Shown: positions 27,401 to 32,965, numbered from the stretch's first letter. The stretch: DNA of 35,571 nucleotides from Clostridiales bacterium (GCA_918244965.1 CAKJYC010000051.1:1-35571); one strand, 5' to 3'. Program-made: numbers and translations. The notes: generated by a model from the sequence alone, not told the origin.

Positions 27401-30400
27401 CCATCGTGCCCGCGCCGGGATTGTATTCGATATAGAATGCGCCGACCTTCTGCCAGCGAAGGCGCAGCGTGATGTTGTGATCCACGGGCGTCTCGAAGTC
27501 GTAGCGCTCGTTCGCCTCGCCGATCTCGTTGCCCTGCTCGTCGAACAGGACCTCGTACCAGCCCGCATAGCGATAGATGCCCGGATCGTACTCGAACGTC
27601 GTGAACTCCGTCGCCTCGGACATGGTCTGGGTATAGTAGGTCTTTCGTTCGCTGCTCTCGCCGGAGATCCACGCGTCCGGATAACCGTGATACGCGCGGT
27701 CGTGCTTGACGTAGTACCAGGAGCCGGAGTCGGATTCGACGTAGTCGCGCTTGACCGTGACGTACTCCTGGAACGTGTCGCCGTATTCCTTCCACATCCA
27801 GGTGGAGCCGGTCCCCGTGAAGGTCTCGACACCGCCGGAGACGGTCTTTTTGTACAGCTCGCCGTAGTTGGGGTCGATCTTGATCAAAAACCACTGCTTC
27901 TCCCAGCCCGCGTACAGCGTCAGGTCCGCGCCGGGCATGGTCGTATACAGCACCTTGCTCTGCGTCGTGGAGCTGTTGAACGACGCCGCGTCGAAATAGA
28001 CGCGCGTCTTGCAGTTTTCATCCGCGTACCAGCCATTGAACAGCAGGCCCTCCTCCGAAACGCCGGACACCGGATCCGCCGGCATATGGCCCGCAAGCGC
28101 AGCGCCGTAAAGCACGCTCTGTTCCGGATACGAAATGTTGGTGCCGGGATCGACGAACGGGATGACGCGCGGCTCGCCGGTTTCGGCGTCGATATCCATC
28201 GGATCGACAAACTTCAGCGTATAGGGGGTGTTGACCTTCGCGGGCAGATTCGGCCAGCCGTTCCAGTCGTAGCAGATCAGGATCGTTTCGCTGCCGTCCG
28301 CAAGGACCGTCAGATCGGAAGGCGTGTTCGCCGGATCCGCAGCGTCCGGATTGTTCGCGATGTTGGTCGCCTGCAGGTTGAACGCATAGCCCTTGTACGG
28401 GTTGTCGTCATCGCTTGTCAGCGCATCCGGATACAGCTCCGGATCGCGGTCGTGATGCAGGGCGTTGTATCCGGCAAGCGTGTCCTGCGATTCGAGCGCG
28501 CCGGACAGTATGGTGTTCAGATCGGCCAGCGTAATCGTGTCGCCGATCGTACCGGAATAAACGAACCGGTCCGCAAACTCGTATTCACGGTCCGCCACGT
28601 TCGGCTCCTGCGCCGTCTGTCCGGGCAGGATCTTCTGTCTGCGGACGATGACCGTATAGTTCGCCGTCGTCCGCTCTTCCCAGCGGGCGACCAGCGCGAT
28701 GTTGCCGTACAGTCTCAGATAATCATACGCGTCGACATAGCCCGACGTGCCCGGCGCTCCGGTCGCATTGACGTGCTGCACAGCGACAGCGGGATCCTGC
28801 GCGGGATACTGCACGCCCGGAATCAGGTTGCCGTGCTCGTCGGAGAGCCGGACGGCATTGGTGAAGTCCGCCGCCGTGTCGTCCTCGTTGATGACCGCGC
28901 CGATGTACCAGCCGACGAACGCATAGTTGCCGTCACGGGTCATTTCGTCGCCGGGAAGCTGTTTCGGACCGACGCCGTCGATATAGTATTTATCGGTAAA
29001 GAAGGTCGCGTGCGAGCCGGACGGGCCGGAATAGAAGCTGATCCACTTGACCGGCTTGTACATCGGGTACAGGTGCATCGTACCCGTGACATAGACCTTG
29101 CCGTTGTCGTTCGAGACCTCCACGGCAGTGTCGCCGTAATCGTTCAGCTGTGCGCCGGGCGTCGTGATCGGGTCCTCGGACCAGCCGACGAACACCATCG
29201 CGTTGTCGTCCACGTCGTTCGGGTCCTGATACGACACGCTGTAATCGCGGATGTCGACGTACCAGTCCTCTTCGTTCTCGCCCAGAAGGTCCAGACGGCG
29301 GGTGAACGCGATCGGGAAGATTCCGCTTGCCGCGTCGTACTGGTCGTGGAATACGACGTAGACGTAGTGCGTGAACTTCGCGTACAGGTGAACGACGTCG
29401 TCCTCGTCGATGTCGAGCGGCTGACTGAAATCGTACGGCGTGCTCCACAGCTGCGGATCGGCCGGGTTGGCGGAGCCGCGGTACCAGCCCGCGAACGTCG
29501 CCTCCTGATCCTGCGGATTGACGGGGTTCTGCGGCGCGACCGGGTACTCGCCCTCGCGCACGATCTGGACATAAGCCGGGTTCTCCGTGTCGGTGTTCAG
29601 CCAGTACGCTTCGTATTCGAGATACTCGTTCAGCGTGTAGAAATAGAACGTGCGCGTGTGGACCGTGCCGTTGACGACGTAGACCGAGAAGTGGTCCGTG
29701 GAGAACGTGACGGAATCGCCGCGCACCTCCGGCGCGATCGCCGTCACCTTCGCGTCCTCCTTCCGCCCGTCGCCCGCAAAGTGGACGACGTTCACATCGG
29801 CGTAATCCTTCAGCTCGGAATCGACGAGCGTGACGGTCACGCGGACCTTGCCGCGCGGCTCGTACACATGCGTGCTGTCCGCCGCGTCGACGATCTTGAC
29901 GTCAAACGCGCGCGCAAAGCCGAGGTGGTCCGCATCCGTGCCGACCGCCTTCATGCTTTCATTGAGATAAAATCTGTAATCGGGATCCTTCTCGGTGATC
30001 TCGCGCACGGAAAGCGCGGTTCCCTCGACGGGAATACCCGCGGAAAGATCGTATTCCGCCGTGATCCGGTAGGTGTTGCCGTCGCCTGCCGCCACGAGCG
30101 TTTCCAGCTCGACCACAGCGTACAGGCCGTCCGCCGCTGCATCGAACGCGATCCAGCCGTCCTCGGCGTCGACGATCGCAATGCGCTCGCCCTCGCCGTC
30201 CCCTGCCACGCAGTACACGGCCAGGCGCTTTGCGCCGAACGATTCGGAATAGAGATGCACCGTGATCGGTTCGTCCGCCCATGCGCCGCCGTTCCGCTTC
30301 TGCGGTTCGCCGGAGTTCACACGAAGATTGTACGCGGCAAGGACGAATCCGGTCTTGATCACCGCGGCGGCGGGATCCGCTTCCGCCTTCACGTCTTCGG

Positions 30401-31280
30401 GCAGCGCGCCGGAAAGGTACACGCTGTCGCTGATGTGCAGCACCTTGCCCTCCGGCTTCTGCTGCGTATCCTGCCGCACGGACAGCACGACGTCGACCTT
30501 CTCCTCGCCCGCGTACATGCGCAGCACGATCCGGTCAAACGCCGCAAGCGCCGTCACGGTCCACGCGCCGTCCTCTTCCTTCAGCTCGATCGCCGTTTCG
30601 TCGCCTTCGCGCACGGAAACATCGCGCAGCGCGTCGGCCTCAATGCCGTTTTCCGCAAGCAGCGCGGAAAGCGCCAGCGCGTCGCCGGGCTTTGCAAAGG
30701 TATACGCGAGCTCGACCGGCTTCTTCTCCGGATAGCCCAGCGTGATCGTCAAAACGTCCGTTTCGGTCGTGACTGTCAGCGTCGCAAGCGCGAACGTGCC
30801 GGTCGCCGTCAGCGTGATGCGTTCGAGGTTCAGCTTCTCCTCGTCCTCCGTCTCGACCTCGGTCTCCGACAGCTTCACGCGGTCGCTGTCCACGGAGAGC
30901 GTCGCGTTCTTTGTGATCTTTTTGCCGACCGCTTTCAGGATCTCGACAAGGTATACGGTTTCCTTTGTAAACAGATAATCCGGCTTCGGCACGGGCGTCG
31001 GCGTCGGCGTCTCTTCGGGCGTTTCGGTCGCTTCCGGCACTTCGGCTGCGGGCGTTTCGTTCGGTTCCTGCGATTCTTCGGGCGTTTTTTGATCCTCGGC
31101 GGGGGACTCCGTCGGATCGGACGTTTCAACAGGCTGTTCGGAGGGCGCGGCAACCACGACGGGCTCCGTTTCGGATCCGTCGTCCTCTGCGATCGCAGAC
31201 AGCGGGAACAATCCCGCCGCCATAATGACGCTGAGCAGCAGCGCAATTCCTTTCTTTCGCCATCGTTCAAAACGATTCAT
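15435..31280 (-). CDS. Giant cell-wall-anchored adhesin-like protein (5,281 residues)
   Basis: This is one intact frame of 15.8 kb encoding a secreted surface protein. Domains in order: signal peptide (1-31, cut after AIA), Pro/Glu/Thr-rich linker (32-98), beta-rich N-terminal region, InlB/Listeria-Bacteroides-type repeats with recurring F.GWY and LYA.W signatures (about 540-1605), unassigned beta-rich region, Cna-B/SpaA-like domain (about 2375-2512), beta-helix block 1 with GGAIY repeats (about 2620-3043), unassigned region, beta-helix block 2 (about 3545-4140), block 3 (about 4345-4615), second Cna-B-like domain (about 4672-4803), short block 4 (about 4930-5110), third Cna-B-like domain (about 5116-5243), and a C-terminal anchor. 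The anchor has SPSGV, a hydrophobic helix and the RKRRREEE tail, an LPXTG-like sorting signal of the PTG class. A four-fold 'CKI header' precedes the helix blocks. The ATG at 31280 follows AGGGGGA. Adhesion is inferred from architecture only. Confidence 0.9.
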   Translation of the reverse strand: MNRFERWRKKGIALLLSVIMAAGLFPLSAIAEDDGSETEPVVVAAPSEQPVETSDPTESPAEDQKTPEESQEPNETPAAEVPEATETPEETPTPTPVPKPDYLFTKETVYLVEILKAVGKKITKNATLSVDSDRVKLSETEVETEDEEKLNLERITLTATGTFALATLTVTTETDVLTITLGYPEKKPVELAYTFAKPGDALALSALLAENGIEADALRDVSVREGDETAIELKEEDGAWTVTALAAFDRIVLRMYAGEEKVDVVLSVRQDTQQKPEGKVLHISDSVYLSGALPEDVKAEADPAAAVIKTGFVLAAYNLRVNSGEPQKRNGGAWADEPITVHLYSESFGAKRLAVYCVAGDGEGERIAIVDAEDGWIAFDAAADGLYAVVELETLVAAGDGNTYRITAEYDLSAGIPVEGTALSVREITEKDPDYRFYLNESMKAVGTDADHLGFARAFDVKIVDAADSTHVYEPRGKVRVTVTLVDSELKDYADVNVVHFAGDGRKEDAKVTAIAPEVRGDSVTFSTDHFSVYVVNGTVHTRTFYFYTLNEYLEYEAYWLNTDTENPAYVQIVREGEYPVAPQNPVNPQDQEATFAGWYRGSANPADPQLWSTPYDFSQPLDIDEDDVVHLYAKFTHYVYVVFHDQYDAASGIFPIAFTRRLDLLGENEEDWYVDIRDYSVSYQDPNDVDDNAMVFVGWSEDPITTPGAQLNDYGDTAVEVSNDNGKVYVTGTMHLYPMYKPVKWISFYSGPSGSHATFFTDKYYIDGVGPKQLPGDEMTRDGNYAFVGWYIGAVINEDDTAADFTNAVRLSDEHGNLIPGVQYPAQDPAVAVQHVNATGAPGTSGYVDAYDYLRLYGNIALVARWEERTTANYTVIVRRQKILPGQTAQEPNVADREYEFADRFVYSGTIGDTITLADLNTILSGALESQDTLAGYNALHHDRDPELYPDALTSDDDNPYKGYAFNLQATNIANNPDAADPANTPSDLTVLADGSETILICYDWNGWPNLPAKVNTPYTLKFVDPMDIDAETGEPRVIPFVDPGTNISYPEQSVLYGAALAGHMPADPVSGVSEEGLLFNGWYADENCKTRVYFDAASFNSSTTQSKVLYTTMPGADLTLYAGWEKQWFLIKIDPNYGELYKKTVSGGVETFTGTGSTWMWKEYGDTFQEYVTVKRDYVESDSGSWYYVKHDRAYHGYPDAWISGESSERKTYYTQTMSEATEFTTFEYDPGIYRYAGWYEVLFDEQGNEIGEANERYDFETPVDHNITLRLRWQKVGAFYIEYNPGAGTMDREDENETLYVELENGAYCDDANVVVTRVATPPEGYEFVGWRIRSDESETIYRPGESFHLLSKHTATVQGKRTLFLDAVYQQVPTVRLVYHANGGTMNGDSVNYGRPADDALTGYRTDYDTEDQTATIYELPNNVEFILSSGAGFSRAFGAETSALAGWCENPVFDPEDEEHPLLTPGGTYRVGANAGETQEERAVHLYAIWTVDVRYHLNQSTADANFGGDWNDTFTPPLVVYTPEGTNTTDLYTQAGVHIGSTLSWPAHDPVYTGAGDKTFLGWTRTQKADNAPLSDGDLYDFSEPVDGPLDLYAYWAGAYQTTAVLADSTAQTIVDRTTAWGGGTISLSSAHKTPAEIIAASAFTVPANYSFAFATVKNRAMDLQYLQENPVSEIYYKAQDGKVHIVYAGGRDEALGEDEELYFVFFENRILTVGYIEVQGSGKLKNLTVSDPDAPHQTTALGQGDVYTMPDKIPAPMAWTNNAYSYYSYAIGAPTIVDDVTDAVDLHLKTNAFASDSERPQLRVRNTWRGFEYSRDLGATWYEIGYDIALYVAYYSDMPTFVTFDVDAIGFAADRYREYEFDYWIEKISLADGSVLEKTFTTIPGAMGDGTTTFLYHGTGPIALDKAATFSTFLLTDPNAATPYTFRVTIAQRLEPGFTAAAPQSIPNVLSFTSGLQGWDASVHDNSRTYAYTAYPASGTPANYFNSPTDSPDYGGTHYVHFTDTREVVYVDLHVARINTDGNIFHRPEWRAPAEDPSSTIGDPANAYTVTLQRNASVVLTTAYPDTVVAPMSVTDEAARAHSAFAGVFYGHDRHTSAEHPEGGYSEADKITLKNEVPLGCTVISFEPVDPADPTVYDLYLRDGTGAGAHRYPLSELTEQIAGNVNGITYPHSNLEMYRLFYVFYPELTIHYVLERSDGTLSLITGSNDGTNVIDAVTYDRAPLTLNGRTVTQTQYISVPAAGLSISQTVGTDHHGNPFFNIPPILDNGIHNLDLIYYKIGARPQSDPDFVAPNTGEEYFPGKASNDYTNPVTGEVYNAAISEDRELFLRIDNNRLTWIFKDYMESENSEPVVITEWPVVYAIYRERGYNLTISKTVPVDTGYDEPFTITLESESIHRDRYAVNGTGYNYIEATPARTDENDPNVIIPGSITFEVKDGDSVTIFGLEPGNYTIVESGNENFTLTARAREAVDGAVFADAAITGNSTFTGPLRANMELALTNTPAYICKIGNRKFHTISEAVDYIIAYSADFTETIEMLVPSYLMPNSDTLEIPAYLNVTLTTAAPDAEDPDNKITTSGQKAVILRKGNLTGPMFNNLGVFTLQNVELNGNSGTFSAPLINNEGTLRVTEGARLCNAASDVEGGAIYSLKGTVDMTGGTIENCSAQSGGAIYAASGTVGISGGKLRDNTATEGGAIYYAGSDTVTVSGGTIGESGHANTAENGAAIYMASGTANVIGGTISYNAASGCGGAIYALNAYVNVNGGTILGNTAAVNGGAVHMETLTFKLLSGSVTNNSAANGGAIWAGTGSVEISGGRMAENEATTGSGGAVYAESSAFIMTGGTIQDSIAKQNGGAVYANTGSVTVSGSSVIKSNNALTGNGGGIYASSGTVTMSSIQEFRGNEAKAGNGGALYVDSGAATLNAVRIGKEPQSSYDNQNEAINGSAVFVNTGVLTLKGSTRISYNIASNGGAIGVGSTDARLYFYDNAILQNNTLTVEGGDPVASNVYLNFDTDAIINFQSIGGSAYIGVRVADNVLATRGVPGARFGVYVTIDSGREARVHNDRTENLTVRLEPTNKKTYWVRNFTIKVYYVPDYSQGLPYSLTVYTRKGNDDFYSASNNQQTTSGARFIRKADGTPPSYENAISEVAEDIRRLGSVAPSGNTTAIFGNAFVQPSTNSASDLSYADYLTRIDWDTARNLWEFKRRDGTSVLGGETTNAKKTLIFIYTEPYFLSIENNAKDANDRGLTLKVTDLKVTVKGVQQSVVGNYGYLFSRNDAIEDIMMPVTEDDMVLGPGESVCILLPGGKNMAYSMSGEYYSKYDPDDAANNVPYSGTVDYRQLLTTNTTPQQISTGSVDTSTPFTVTGNTPSDVSQTHRLVFGGDRAICRVVANHEITGLNADEYVDSAAGEGATAGKWEYTFSSPQQANRFITSHHEGFWENGDSSTGTVKVAIELLVDYMYPASEQTQLQTGTIKRDITFRTSVDGHFRYDPDITAADGSGEHPRALVSRGSSNMTNFILAANGTLSGGDYWDKLTLEHLRFDGKNFGGDNISGGIVKTKGWNVVIDDVDFINCQAKFGGGIYIESVDKNSTNKTPYGSLTVTGSKFIKCQSKASEDKFGGGGIWTSMKDVTVEDCLFDDCYSVRQGGGLFHYLGGNYDSTTTVTDTQFNNCRSGAAGSMESGAKNVLVSGCTFRNSTATERNGGALNVWALDSDKTKVACSVTLKNSTFENCYALTGTGSNGNGGAMRSTATYNTITNCTFTNTLGNNGGAINIFNQNAVDTVVSGCAFNGCSARDQGGAIYCRSKTLTVNSCVDPDDESTVRSEIRNCMAPNEGGGIYHNFSSGGAGVLFTMADTTIDTCYSNSKGGGGLITNAATVSVTNSTVQNCYTSAANQNGGGLHLASSTTTSIDNTRVIGNTATGVGGGVYHNANGTFSVTGGSVIAGNIAQGVDGETSNNSGGGVYTKAQTFTLKDSEVKENQGAGNGGGICQYYSNSNGNMTIDGSRVTDNISGGMGGGLYTLTNMTMKALKRGEDVLSEIVITGNRLTTDEFTKDNAAGVYLRDGVYLDLNLSDNNYAGSQTAMITITDNMTVDGKPSDLRLPDTTSGEIVNDNKVRVYAGVSGEVRVVNAKKKLTRFGTAMNGVTNPAGFTDEYKVFWADDGSLFGIVDRQDPTGVKIIWGGDPICKITDANGRLLYIDPEHIRPAVFDRLDAGYEVGANGRPVTDAQNNVVLDTTTTSAFSTLRRLDDNVTTLYYADGTPYTGSDYQVKMLIEDYETEYFITSTGGTGRSITLTTAGERDSLYPYRGRTGTRCTILRSTAMDTNYPLITAKSNLTVQNIVLDGGSLNGVTTTAKTRIINADYGTYAAIRITLARNAALQNASITGTGEDSSGNGGGVYLNYGAQLYIAGGAIRNCSAVNGGGVYIDGGAGTLNMSVGTITKCTASANGGGVFFKKGVADNADNPTTGIIRISGGSISRCEAQNGGGLYLNAGNVGNNVSRRVYMSGGSISGNHVTGVGGGIAVGDNKAKLYFSGAPYVYQNKSDSTSVPNANAEPEQQAIPSYPGASNVQMDQTFSRTADNPSTIIVSRGLIRGATVGVYVPGEDNNNNTTTLYDKHGAEMDPFATFDGNDKGMNYFVNDRNGMKGGKREDQADADKKIYWRIIYALSVTKQVLSDDPADNNKIFRFTLQLTGEISGGDAPTMYAIEFNGKYGDMTFSNGRTSFTLTNGETKTADLLPLGFGYTITESFTSSADQAHFKTSVENGDGQIYQSTVVEGQMINPAHFTYAVTFSNLHAICKITDDDGRLLYTQNSDGTYSPAIYSRLVTAFNKVNAGTEIEWYFKDETGRFERVLPEVPNIEMLIPDYEMATPVGLLRGQKAVLTTADKNAEDGFPYVGGDSTAVIRRGYTGESMITVDTGELTLGRITLDGGSGNNYTSTQNGGAVQVKASSTLTVGTGATIRNATTEQNGAGIYLAEGGTMRLSGAPRFADNTVAFSQTDAENGQERVYSDGTQRQDIYIAGYQNSNAPSLVITGDIGCAAGSIWIATEYARHYEQSKQFAMMEGGVHSGLTAFRNAHPDTVTNNPLNTDPLYLTGVARGNRVHWTGSMDLAISKAVQGEFSDENETFAFTVSNLEIGDVIGYTRYTSTDGTNWTQVGAEGELTADANGRITFGLKHHERIVVSIPSDTVVTVSEVYGYYRPAYAIDGGTETNGGSVTLTMDNDKAVAFVNTYNAISPSGVAFRIVPFAIILGMSALLVPAAIVGRKRRREEE
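16445..16875 (-). repeat. CKI header module, copy 4
   Basis: This codes for residues about 4803-4945 of the giant protein. It opens AICKITDDDGRLLY directly after the second Cna-B-like domain, then has MLIPDYE, LTTADK, a PYVGGDSTAVIRRG segment and LTLGRITLDGGSG before a short beta-helix block. Confidence 0.75.
18210..18715 (-). repeat. CKI header module, copy 3
   Basis: This codes for residues about 4189-4357 of the giant protein. It opens PICKITDANGRLLY, then has MLIEDYE, LTTAGERDSLYPYRG, a TILRS segment and LTVQNIVLDGGS, and leads into beta-helix block 3. Confidence 0.75.
20625..21120 (-). repeat. CKI header module, copy 2 (divergent)
   Basis: This codes for residues about 3387-3552 of the giant protein. 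It is the weakest copy: AICRVVANHE, then ELLVDYMYP, a DITFRTS strand, RALVSRGSS and LTLEHLRFDG, leading into beta-helix block 2. Confidence 0.5.
23430..23752 (-). repeat. CKI header module, copy 1
   Basis: This codes for residues about 2510-2617 of the giant protein. It opens YICKIGNRKFHTISEAV directly after the first Cna-B-like domain, then has MLVPSYLMP, LTTAAPDAEDPDN, AVILRKG and FTLQNVELNGNSG, and leads into beta-helix block 1. Confidence 0.7.
26470..29650 (-). repeat. InlB-type repeat block in the giant protein
   Basis: Residues about 540-1605 contain at least six diverged repeats of the Listeria-Bacteroides type. Each has a V.F/Y.N..GG or equivalent opening strand, an F.GWY or L.GW core and a closing LYA.W. 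Examples are FAGWYRGSA, FVGWYIGA, LFNGWYADE, YAGWYEVL, FVGWRIRS, LAGWCENP and FLGWTRTQ. In known proteins these beta-grasp-like units act as spacers or protein-binding surfaces. Confidence 0.75.
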
Positions 31281-31411
31281 ACCGTTTTTCCCCCTGTCTT
31301 ATTGTTTCAATTCGGACATCTTGCCGAAAAACCGTCCGAACACCGGTATTTTTTCGGTTTTATCCGATTTTTGGCTATACGAAGCCAAGGTCGCCCATTG
31401 AACCAACATGC
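31281..31411 (-). promoter_or_regulatory. Long 5' leader of the giant gene with competing hairpins
   Basis: The predicted transcript leader is about 125 bases. It contains TTGGCT/AGCCAA around 31380, then a stem of CCGAAAAA with TTTTTCGG (about 31331-31358), whose loop includes TTCGGAC. That TTCGGAC can instead pair with GTCCGAA further down (about 31314-31345), so the two stems exclude each other. An AGGGGGA ribosome binding site sits about 9 bases before the ATG. The fold is read by eye and not calculated. Confidence 0.4.
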
Positions 31412-31440
31412 ATTATAGCACATCTTCCGTCTTTTGTCCA
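31412..31440 (-). promoter_or_regulatory. Strong extended -10 promoter of the giant gene
   Basis: Read on the minus strand: TGGACA (31440-31435), a 17-base spacer ending in TGC, and a perfect TATAAT (31417-31412). This is the closest match to consensus in the window. Confidence 0.8.
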
Positions 31441-31522
31441 AAAAAATTTTTATGCAGAGCGGTTTTTTTTATGAAAGTTCACATTTTTGACACGAAATCC
31501 GGCATTTTTTGACGCATTTTCC
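31437..31522. other. AT-rich tract, candidate DNA unwinding element
   Basis: This gene-free stretch is dominated by A- and T-runs, in sharp contrast to the GC-rich genes. It lies between the giant-gene promoter and the DnaA-box cluster at 31546-31634. I see no reading frame in it on either strand. Its position beside the boxes is what an unwinding element would show; that role is inference. Confidence 0.4.
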
Positions 31523-31545
31523 CCGCTGCGCCGCCGTCGGCCACA

Positions 31546-31634
31546 CTGTCCACGGCCGTTTTCCACCTTATCCACCGAATTATCCACAATCCTTGTATTT
31601 ATGGGCCGTTTTTTCGCGGCGTGTATGTGGACAA
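31546..31634. promoter_or_regulatory. Cluster of DnaA boxes (candidate origin or DnaA-binding cluster)
   Basis: Against the consensus TTATCCACA: a perfect box at 31580-31588; TTATCCACC at 31568-31576 (8/9); TTGTCCACA on the minus strand at 31634-31626 (8/9); TTTTCCACC at 31559-31567 (7/9); and CTGTCCACG at 31546-31554 (6/9). The first four plus-strand boxes start 9 to 13 bases apart. Known roles for such clusters are replication origins, DnaA-titrating sites such as datA or the Bacillus DBC sites, and DnaA-controlled promoters. No dnaA, dnaN or rpmH is in the window, so an origin is only one option. Confidence 0.6.
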
Positions 31635-31723
31635 CTCGGAAAACGGGCATAAAACGAGGGTATCAAAAAGCGGAACGGGAAGATGATATCTTCCCCTACA
31701 GTATGCGACCGGCCGAAAACGCG

Positions 31724-31814
31724 GACCGTTTGCGGCGAAATCATAAAAAGAAAAGGCGTTTTGCGCCTTTTCATCCGACAAGTGTTCATTTATATACTGT
31801 CGCCGCAAACGGTC
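31724..31814. repeat. 15-bp perfect inverted repeat around a terminator hairpin
   Basis: GACCGTTTGCGGCGA at 31724-31738 is repeated in inverse orientation at 31800-31814. The right arm is part of the conserved 3'-UTR element of the flippase-like gene; the left arm is a partial extra copy pointing the other way. The terminator stem at 31751-31771 lies between them. No gene ending just before the left arm on the plus strand was found. Confidence 0.75.
31741..31771 (-). terminator. Terminator of the flippase-like gene
   Basis: On the minus strand an 8-bp stem (31771-31764 with 31758-31751) with a 5-base loop is followed by CTTTTTATG. It lies 28 bases beyond the conserved 23-nt element, almost the same spacing as at 6831-6860. 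Confidence 0.8.
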
Positions 31815-31822
31815 TGGCCCCT
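31800..31822 (-). repeat. Conserved 3'-UTR element, copy 2
   Basis: Read on the minus strand, this element starts one base after the stop codon of the flippase-like gene. It differs from copy 1 (6888-6910) at one of 23 positions. The two host genes are unrelated. Confidence 0.7.
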
Positions 31823-31823
31823 T

Positions 31824-32936
31824 CTACGACAGCCTGTGTTTTTTGATTTTCCAGCGTCGGCCTGCCTTCTCGATCGCGTGCACGGCATAGACGCCCAGCC
31901 CCAGCAGCAGGAACGAATAGTAGCAGAGGAACCGCCAGATCAGCATCGCCCAGAAGAGGCCGGACACATCGAGCTGATTGAACAGCAGATAGAACGAGCC
32001 CTCGGCCGCGCCCGCGTTGCCGGGCGTCGGAACGAACGCCACGGAAGCGTAGACGTACACGCACATGGACAGCGACTGCCAGAAGCCGATCTTTGCGCCG
32101 AACGCGTTGACGACGAAGTAGGGGATCGAGCAGATCGCGATCTGATACAGGATCGACAGCGCAAACAGCGCGACGAGAATGCGGCTCTTTGCGATCATCT
32201 TCAGGCTGTCGGAATACCGTTTGATCCCGTATTCCGCCTGCTCGATCGCACGCGCCGGGTCCTTGATGATGCGGAGCTTCGCGCCGATGCGCACGAAAAG
32301 CCCGACGATGGCCGTGACGACCTTCGGAGCGAGCGCCGAAAGCACGATAAGGATCGGAACGAACGCGTACAGGACCAGACCGATGTACGCGGCGATCCGG
32401 ATGCCCAGGACCTCGCTTGCGCTGTGCTCGAACGTGAACATGACAAGCGCCAGCAGCACGAAACCGAGCTGCATCGTGACAAACGACGCAAGCGGCATCG
32501 CCGAGCATGCGCCTGCCGGATAGCCCTTGCTGTGCAGATGCCAGATCTGGAAGGGTTGTCCGCCCGCGCCGGACGGCGTGATATAGTCGTAATACTTGCC
32601 GAGCACGGACGTCTCGAACGCGGTCCGCAGCGACACGCGCTCCTTGAGCCGGTGCATCATCAAAAGATACTTAACGGTCTCCGCCGCGATCGCCGCGGCC
32701 AGACACCCGACCGCACCGAGCAGAAAGAGCAGGTTTTTGCCGGAGAACGGATTGCCGGACAGCGGCTGCGCAGGCTTGGAAAAGTCGTTGCGCGCCGTGA
32801 AGAACAGAACAAGGCCGTTCGCCGCCAAAAACAGCACCACGATCAGGACGCGCAGCACCTTTTGCCGCTTCGTCCTGCGCTTTTCCTGTTTCTGTTCCTC
32901 TTCCGATCTGCCGAGCTGTTCCGGTTTTTCTTCCAT
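31824..32936 (-). CDS. Flippase-like/lysylphosphatidylglycerol synthase TM-region family protein (UPF0104)
   Basis: This 370-residue polytopic membrane protein belongs to the UPF0104/AglD family, which shares its membrane domain with the flippase half of MprF. A charged cytoplasmic N-terminus (1-26) is followed by about eight hydrophobic segments. Two re-entrant-type glycine motifs typical of the family are present: YDYITPSGAGGQPFQIW (about 117-133) and FVPTPGNAGAAEGSFYLLF in the second half. The soluble lysyl-transferase domain of full MprF is absent, so it would not aminoacylate lipids alone; lipid or polyprenyl-linked translocation is the usual inference. It has its own extended -10 promoter and a 3' end with the conserved 23-nt element. 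uppP, another lipid-carrier gene, lies 2 kb away but on the other strand. Confidence 0.9.
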   Translation of the reverse strand: MEEKPEQLGRSEEEQKQEKRRTKRQKVLRVLIVVLFLAANGLVLFFTARNDFSKPAQPLSGNPFSGKNLLFLLGAVGCLAAAIAAETVKYLLMMHRLKERVSLRTAFETSVLGKYYDYITPSGAGGQPFQIWHLHSKGYPAGACSAMPLASFVTMQLGFVLLALVMFTFEHSASEVLGIRIAAYIGLVLYAFVPILIVLSALAPKVVTAIVGLFVRIGAKLRIIKDPARAIEQAEYGIKRYSDSLKMIAKSRILVALFALSILYQIAICSIPYFVVNAFGAKIGFWQSLSMCVYVYASVAFVPTPGNAGAAEGSFYLLFNQLDVSGLFWAMLIWRFLCYYSFLLLGLGVYAVHAIEKAGRRWKIKKHRLS

Positions 32937-32965
32937 TTGCGATCTCTCTCCGTTTTGCGGGTGCT

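Noticed and set aside
31281..31411. Cyclic-di-GMP or other known riboswitch in the giant-gene leader
   Set aside because: The conserved cores of the riboswitch classes I know are not present; only generic competing hairpins are seen.
25368..31418. A 2,016-codon open frame on the plus strand, opposite the giant adhesin
   Set aside because: It is the exact antisense of a gene with signal peptide, known domains and anchor. The translation is rich in Arg, Val, His and Asp without domain motifs, as expected from the complementary frame of GC-rich coding DNA. It has no promoter or ribosome binding site.
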